A model generated the notes under the pieces. It did no database searches and was not told the DNA's origin. It worked only from the letters and a program-made list of their open reading frames with translations. From the NCBI GenBank assembly GCA_964036315.1, contig OZ038478.1, positions 145,205,065 to 145,269,064 of the forward strand: DNA of 64,000 nt, read 5' to 3'. This stretch comes from Acanthosepion esculentum. Lineage: Eukaryota; Mollusca; Cephalopoda; Sepiida; Sepiidae. The position numbers and the translations under genes are program-made. This document shows, in pieces, positions 58,364-64,000 of the stretch. Each line of letters begins with the position of its first letter. The stretch's first letter is position 1.

Positions 58364-59476
58364 TCATCTTTGTAGTCGATTTGCTGTATGCTTCGGCAAA
58401 CCCTTTTCCGATCCAAAAATCGAAATTAGAGGCTTATGATCGGTTTGTAGCATAAAATGTTGACCCTGAAGAAGACTGTGAAATTTCGCTACTGCAAATA
58501 TTATTCCTAGCGTCTCTTTCTCTATCTGAGAGTAATTCTTCTCAGCCGGAAGTAGTGCTCTAGAAGCATGAGCAATTGGTTTTACTTGACCATCTGTCAT
58601 TTTGTGTAAAATACACGCTCCTATTCCATACGCACTTGCGTCGCAAGCTACTATGATTTCTAAATCCGGATTGTAATGGGTTAAAAATAATTCCGAGATT
58701 AATACTTCCTTTATCTTTTCAAATGCTTTCTGGCATTCATTATTCCACTCTCAGGGTTTTCCTTTCTTCAATAGTTCATTTAATGGTTCCCGCAGATCAT
58801 ACATTTTAGGGATGTATATTTGGTAATAATTAGCTAATCCCAAAATCTTTGTAATGCGGTTATATCATTCGGAGCCGGCATGTCTTTTATAGCCGCTGCT
58901 CGTTCTGGGTCTGGCCTTCTACCATTCTTATCGATGATCTGCCCCAGATATTTTATTTTTCCATGAAAAACTCGCATTTACTTTCCTTGAGTTTAAATCC
59001 AAACTCCCGTATTCTATAAACTACTGCATTGACATGTTTCACGTGTTCTGCAATACTTGTATTTCTCATGAGGATGTCGTCCAGATACGCTACTGCGAAA
59101 TCCAAACCACCCAACATCGAATCTATTGGAAAATGGCGGGGGCGACCTTAATCCCAAAAGGTAGTCTGTTAAATTTATACAGACCCCGATGTGTGTTAAT
59201 ACACAAAAGTTTAGACGTTTCTTCTTCTACCGGTATTTGCAGATATGCATCGCTGAAGTCTATTTTCGAAAATACAGTACCTCCATTAAGCTTCGCAAAT
59301 ATTTCTTCCGCTGTTGGTAGAGGATAATTATAGTCTTTGAGTGCCGCGTTTAACCCCGTCGAAAAATCCGCAAAAACACGAATGTCCGTAGAGTTTTTCT
59401 TCACGTATACCGTCGGAGCTGCCCAATCACTGTAGTCAACTTTTTTGAGTACACCGGATTTCTCTAATCTGTCCAA
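58364..59476 (-). pseudogene. Ty3/gypsy reverse transcriptase and RNase H
   Basis: The RT begins LDRLEKSGVLKKV-like (59476), with VFADFSTGLNAALKDYNYPL and VFSKIDFSDAYLQIP (motif A Asp). After a frame change AYLDDILMRN follows near 59080 (YLDD motif C). RNase H follows with ASRALLPAEKNYSQIEKETL and FMLQTDHKPLISIFG (58600-58364). Shifts occur near 59120, 58870 and 58600. Confidence 0.85.
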
Positions 59477-59654
59477 TTCTTTATCAATCTGTTCAATTGA
59501 GGCAAACGGAACACTTCATTTCTTTTTTAATACCGCCTGAGCGTTTTCCTTTAAAAAGAAATTTTTTTCTCTGCTTCTGTATGAGTACGAATCGTCGTCG
59601 CCAAAAGTTGACTTGGCCAACGAAAATTTTTTTCTTCTCCCCCGTATGAGTTCG

Positions 59655-59673
59655 AATTCTCGTCGCCAAAAGT
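59655..59673 (-). promoter_or_regulatory. tRNA primer-binding site of the gypsy element
   Basis: On the minus strand, three to four bases after the 5' LTR, TGGCGACGAGAATTCGAAC occurs. Its complement ends CTCGTCGCCA, the 3' end expected of a tRNA-Ser type acceptor with CCA. A second, similar site (TTTTGGCGACGACGATTCG) lies about 70 bases further in at 59590-59612, so the region is partly duplicated. Confidence 0.6.
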
Positions 59674-59892
59674 TGTTGTGGAGTTATTTCCACAATAGTA
59701 CTTGTAGTCGAACTAAATGCGTCCTAAATAGGTTAAACGTACAGAAACGTTAGGAACTTGTAATAAAGTGTTACGCAGAGTAATCGAGTTGTGGTCGCTG
59801 AACACTACTCCTTTCCTCGACTACTACTGACTTCTACTTATAATAGATGGGAGAGTCTATTACCTATAGACTAGGTGTTTTTCCCTATAACA

Positions 59893-60680
59893 CTCACGCA
59901 CTCTCTAACTATCCATCGGGTTTATATGTAACCGGTGTTTGAACGTTTTTGAACGTTCAGGTCACTGACGATTGCGTCTAGTATGAAACAGCTTGATATT
60001 AAATTGAAGTTATATGAAGGATGAAATATTAATTTGAAATTAATAAAGGAACAAAACAGGTGTTTTAAAAAATCTTTAAATTATATAGATAAGGTTATTT
60101 TTAAAAATGAAAAATCTTACTTAAAATATTCTTCCAAAGACAAATTATATTTAAAAATAAGATATGTTTAAATAAATTAAAATAAATCATATTTAGATAA
60201 ATTATTAAAAAAAACGGAAGTACAATTAACAAAAAAAAAAAAAATTAAAAATATATAAACACATTTATATTTAATATAAATGATTATATCAAAGAATGAA
60301 AATATATAGAAGTAAAAATATAATAAGACCAAATAAATTATACATTTATACATAAAAAGAAATTAATAAAAAAATAATTAAAAAAAAAAGTTCGATTTAA
60401 GTTATACCTAAAAATACATAAAAATACAAACGTATATTTCAAAACAACCCTAAAATATGTAGGTAAAGAGTTGTAAGTGATAAAAGTAAAGAGAGTTCTT
60501 AGAACCGGGGACAATTATAAGATATAATTAATATGGTGTGAAATGGAAATATAGAAATTAGAATTTTACTTTTTCTTAGCTATTATATTTCTCTGACTCT
60601 TCAAATGTCAAATGTATCTAATGCTTCCGTTGTATCTGTCTATATTTCTAAGATGAGGTGTTATGTACAATATTTACATT
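59893..60680. other. AT-rich non-coding stretch with a hammerhead-like motif
   Basis: Mostly A/T with low complexity. At 59965-59989 (plus strand) CUGACGA, UUGCGUCUAGUAU and GAAAC resemble the hammerhead family at 50691-50734. The cleavage triplet region is altered (AGCUUGAU instead of AGACUGUC), so this copy is probably dead. Confidence 0.45.
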
Positions 60681-60684
60681 ATTC

Positions 60685-60945
60685 GGACTATTGTCCTCAT
60701 CTTTGTTGCCATATTTATCACAACATTTCGGCCGTTGTACGCCCCGGCCTTCTTCAGGTGGTTGGAATATCGAACTGAACTATTTATTTCGCTCGCTGTG
60801 GTAGACTGTTCTAGTTCCACGTGCCATGTCTAATGGATGTCAGTTATCAGTGATCTTCTGTTAATTGCCCTCTGCAAGTTCACCGCCTTGCGTCCTGTCA
60901 CTGGATCAAACTAACGTCTTTATCCACTGTGCCATGTATCCTTGA
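60685..60945 (-). repeat. Penelope-associated module with tRNA-like boxes
   Basis: The minus strand carries the same words as 50142-50413 in the same order: a tRNA-like A-box region (AGTGGATAAAGACG, 60928-60915), GATCCAGTGACAGG, a decayed B-box region, GGCACGTGGAACTAGAACAG, GAGCGAAATAAA, CCACCTGAAGAAGGCC and CCGAAATGTTGTGA. One copy only is present here, not an inverted pair. It lies 210 bases upstream of the plus-strand Penelope-like ORF. Confidence 0.6.
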
Positions 60946-61157
60946 GTATATCTTTCTATGAATATCTGGGTATTATAAACCTAATGTCTTCAGCAACCTT
61001 TTTTACCAGAGCTCATATTGCAATTTTCTTTGTTATTATCGCTTTTCTCTTGCACCCCGTATTACTCGATCCCAAATTATGTTCATTTTTACGCTTAGTC
61101 GGCTCAGGAGATTTTACTAATGCATCAATGGTGTCCATACTTGGATATCATTGATGT

Positions 61158-63150
61158 ATGAGTAAATTGATGTATGCCAGAATCGAAGAGGTGGTCTTGA
61201 ACTTTCTTCATGCCCAGGCGGATGCACTAAGGTGGAAGTTGAGACAGACCTTGAAGAAGGACAAGCCGCCCTCGTCAAACATCACGAAATTGGAGTGGCT
61301 GGTGATCGGATCCCTACAGAGGGATCAAAACATCATCATAATACCGGCTGACAAACGCAATGCAACTGTAGTTATAGACAAATCAGATTATGCAAAAAGT
61401 TTGAATACCTCATTAGAAATGGTAGCTACAGCAAAGTAAAAAAGGATCCTACAATGAAAACGAAACGCACACTGTCACAGATACTAATCAAGAATAAGAA
61501 TCACTTCGCACCTAAGGCATATAGGCAGTTGTCGCAGCGTTACACCAAGCTACCTCACATATACGATCTCCCTAACATTCACAAAAACGGTATTCCACTC
61601 CGCCCGATTGTTAGTTGTCAAGGCTCTGTGTGTCACTCTCTGAGTCGCTTCCTTGTAGATGTAATTGCCCCATTGATCGGAAAGGCACCTTCATATGCCC
61701 GAAACTGCGCCCACTTCGTGGAAATAATCAAAGATGCTCCCATCATATCCAACCAGATGGTGAGTTTGGACGTGGTTTGTTTGTTCACCAAGGTACCCAC
61801 GGAGGAGGCACGCTCAGTAGTCAGTGACAGATTGGCCTTTGACTCATCCCTAGAAGAACGGACCAGTATTCCAATAGATAAACTGATGGAGATGTTGACT
61901 TCCTGTACACAAACAAAACATTTCGGAATGGGATCACACATATATCGACAGGTTGAGTGCTTAGTAATGGACTCGGTATTATCACCAGCAATGGCGAATA
62001 TATACATGGAATACTTTGAGGAAATGGCATTAGAATCTATATCTCTAAAGCCAACTCTATGGTTAAGGTACGTAGATGATACCTTCATACTCTGGACACG
62101 CCAGTAAGATGTTCAGGTACTACTGGACCATGTGAACTCAATAAAACCGTCGATACAGTTCACGATGGAGAAAGAGAGTACCAGTGTTGGGGATTAATGA
62201 ATGTATTTCTTAAATCAGAAGGAACTTATTTGTGAAGGCGTGTTCAATAAAATTGAATCCTCAACAATATTCATTAATCTTGAACAGGTCATGCAAAAGA
62301 CAAAGTTAAAAAACAAAGGCGAATTGAATACAAAACAATAATGGTTTATATACAATTTAAATATGTACAAAATGTGTTAGAAACTTGTTAAATGTTTTGT
62401 GCTGATGTATTAAATTTGGCTGGTTGATTTTTAGTACGATGGAAACCTTTTGAATGTGTTAATAAGATTTGTTTAAAGAAATAAACAGTTGTTGTTTTAT
62501 GCAAGTGTTTACGTACAATTGTTTTTTAGTCAATAGAAGTTGCGTACCCTTAATTGATGTTTGTATGAAATGTTTGAGTTATTAATACTTGTTTCGTAGT
62601 GAAGGAAAATGTCACTTTTTAAGTATAATAATTGAAGTTGGTAGAGTTCTTGTTTGACAGAGAGAATAGGATTATGCCAAATGGTTGTTAAGTCAGAGGT
62701 TGATTTGCGCGGGAAAATCAAGGTTTTGAATTGCGTAGAGTTGTTTTGGCGACTCTCTCGATGCTAGAGTCTGACTAACTAAGCAGGTTGAGTTTCTTCT
62801 TTTTATGTTTTAGACAGAAAAATAGGCTCAAGAAATTTGAGCGCCAAAGTGATTTTTCACGTGCATTCAAGGCTGTTAACCAATGAGAAACTGAGTTGTT
62901 GAGATTAGTGTTCTGATTGGATAACAGGTGTGTGTGGGTGTAAAAATGGATTCTTCTGCTAGTAGGGGGGAAGGATAACGTGTATGATTCCACACAGCAC
63001 ACTGCCATTCCTGGATGTTCTAATATCTCGAACAGAGCATGGGTTCAAGACATCCGTATACTGTAAACCGACATTCACTAGACAGTACCTCAATTTCAAC
63101 TCCCACCATCCTTGCGGCGTAAAGAAAGAGATCGTCTGCTCCGGACAACT
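61158..63150 (+). pseudogene. Penelope-like element reverse transcriptase, frameshifted and interrupted
   Basis: The N-terminal part (61158-61436) contains NIIIIPADKRNATVVIDKSD, close to the ILPADKG-ATVV motif of this family. After a shift near 61440 come PHIYDLPNIHKNGIPLRPIV, motif A SLDVVCLFTKVPT, motif B VMDSVLSPAMANIYMEYFEE and motif C RYVDDTFILW. A TAA at 62105-62107 and a shift follow. The sequence stops near 62190 and resumes near 62995 with PFLDVLISRTEHGFKTSVY and KPTFTRQYLNFNSHHP, the next conserved part of the RT. The GIY-YIG region is not found before 63150. Confidence 0.8.
62192..62985. mobile_element. LTR-like insertion within the Penelope-like element
   Basis: About 790 bases separate two adjacent parts of the Penelope RT. 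The block begins TGTTGGGGATTAATG and ends near GATTCCACACA, giving TG...CA ends like a solo LTR. Near its start GATTAATGAATGTATT (62198) and AATATTCATTAATC (62264) form an inverted pair. I could not define a clean target duplication (only CAG is shared). No coding content. Confidence 0.45.
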
Positions 63151-63154
63151 GTGA

Positions 63155-63597
63155 CAAAAGACATGACTTACCTCAGAATTCGAAACGAGCGCGGAAGTGT
63201 CTTGCGTGCAAAGTGATGATAAAAAGAAATATGGCCACTGTTGAAGACGCAATTTATGCGCGTCTATCTCGTTCAAAACGAGACAATATTTGCACACATG
63301 CAAACTTTGGCCGTAGCATAAAAAGCGGAGTGCCAGCAGCAATGGCGAATCGGAGTCATTCGGCGGACAGCGTGCCACAGATTTGGGCGTACGGATTGAC
63401 AGACGGACAAAGAGGAAGTCGAAGTAGGCGCGGCTGAGCTGGTGTCTGTTTCACAACTGCCCAGTGTAACGGCTGAGAAAGGGAGCCACGCAACCGAAGA
63501 AGAAGAAGAAAAAAAAGATAGCTGCCCTGCCGGCGAGCACTGCACTTTTTGACCCCACTCTCATAATCATTTTTTTCTACAAGGTATTTCGGCAGTT
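63155..63597 (+). other. Leader of a gypsy-type element
   Basis: GC-richer sequence between the Penelope remnant and the gag start. No family is recognised in its frames. It may contain the 5' LTR or leader of the element whose gag starts at 63598. Confidence 0.35.
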
Positions 63598-64000
63598 ATG
63601 GCGATGGTTCGCATAAGCAACGACGTTATAAAACCATTTTCCGTCCAGGGCGATGTGGTGGGATGGCTAAAAAAGGTCAGGCTAGTGACAAGATTTCAGC
63701 AGGTGGACGATGTGGCTAGCCTGCTGTCCTTGTACCTGAAGGGGACGCACTAGCCCTCTACATGGAAATGGAGGAGAAAGATCAGAGAGACGTTGACCAG
63801 ATCGAAGCCAGGCTGAAGGAGGCGTTTACGGACGACGCGTTTTCAGCGTACAGAAAACTGACCATGGTCAGGTTGACAGGCGAACGTGTGGACATATACG
63901 CAAACAAAATCAGGCAGCTTGTTGGACCTTTCGGATTCGAGGAAGCTGAGATGGAAACGCTCACCAAACCAGCCTTCGTCATGCGGTTCCCAGATACGAT
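63598..64000 (+). pseudogene. Ty3/gypsy-type Gag, N-terminal part, cut by window end
   Basis: From ATG at 63598 the frame reads IKPFSVQGDVVGWLKKVRLV and VDDVASLLSLYLKG. After a single-base loss near 63745, which gives a TAG in the first frame, it continues DQIEARLKEAFTDDAFSAYR, ERVDIYANKIRQLVG and FGFEEAEMETLTKPAFV. This is the capsid-like Gag core of gypsy retrotransposons (LTR-associated retrotransposon Gag family). The zinc knuckle and pol would lie beyond the window. The shift suggests an inactive copy. Confidence 0.75.

Larger units (their letters stand above)
56673..59892 (-). mobile_element. Ty3/gypsy retrotransposon, internally deleted, LTRs and target duplication present
   Basis: LTRs of 219 bases at 56673-56891 and 59674-59892 begin TGTTGTGGAG (plus strand) and end CTATAACA, and are related over their whole length with roughly 7-10 percent difference. 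CTCAC flanks both sides (56668-56672 and 59893-59897). A polypurine tract AGGAGGGG precedes the 3' LTR (56892-56899, minus strand). Inside, RT, RNase H and integrase remain; gag and protease are deleted. In-frame stops and shifts make it inactive. Confidence 0.9.

Noticed and set aside
61633..62088. 151-codon minus-strand frame
   Set aside because: Shadow of the Penelope RT on the plus strand.

Overview
This window looks like a repeat-rich stretch of a large metazoan genome, most likely a cephalopod (octopus-like). That is an inference from its style: AT-rich sequence, very long (TA)n, (CA)n and GATA arrays, and dense, decayed retroelements of Penelope, BEL/Pao, Ty3/gypsy, Jockey/CR1-like and RTE-like type, plus 5S/tRNA-derived SINE-like sequences. 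I see no convincing host protein-coding gene, no bacterial-type operon and no CRISPR array. Almost every long reading frame belongs to a mobile element and nearly all are broken.

Layout. 1-2.9 kb: a long inverted repeat, then a decayed RRM-type ORF1/Gag-like gene. 2.9-10.7 kb: AT-rich non-coding DNA with microsatellites. 10.9-14.35 kb: an almost full-length non-LTR retrotransposon on the minus strand (endonuclease plus reverse transcriptase). 16.8-18.5 kb: a Penelope-like element with GIY-YIG remains (minus). 18.6-18.9 kb: hammerhead-ribozyme-like cassettes meeting at a (TA)n tract. 19.3-24.3 kb: LINE scraps, a GC-rich block and a degenerate tandem repeat. 24.9-25.5 and 31.5-31.9 kb: 5S-rRNA-derived SINE-like copies. 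26.5-29.1 kb: a decayed plus-strand BEL element carrying a nested Tc1/mariner transposon; beside it lies a 5'-truncated gypsy element (29.1-31.3 kb, minus). 32.4-33.8 kb: an RTE fragment, a 97-bp tandem repeat and a Helitron helicase fragment. 33.8-36.8 kb: GATA arrays.

36.86-49.72 kb: a P-element-like (THAP-type) transposon with 25-bp terminal inverted repeats. It has been split by an 8.7-kb BEL/Pao retrotransposon (40.21-48.95 kb, two nearly identical LTRs). The BEL gag is itself interrupted by a 268-bp insertion made of successive hairpins and flanked by a 16-bp target duplication. 49.7-53.5 kb: Penelope-related inverted modules with tRNA-like boxes and two hammerhead ribozymes whose catalytic cores look intact. 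54.0-55.2 kb: a decayed LINE. 56.67-59.89 kb: an internally deleted gypsy element with matching LTRs and a CTCAC target duplication. 60.7-63.15 kb: a Penelope-like element cut by an LTR-like insertion. 63.6-64 kb: the start of another gypsy-type gag running off the window.

The genes do not form a pathway. The window records nested insertions: P-like, then BEL, then hairpin insert; and BEL, then Tc1. The strongest leads for new biology are the hammerhead-(TA)n cassettes and the hairpin-array insertion.
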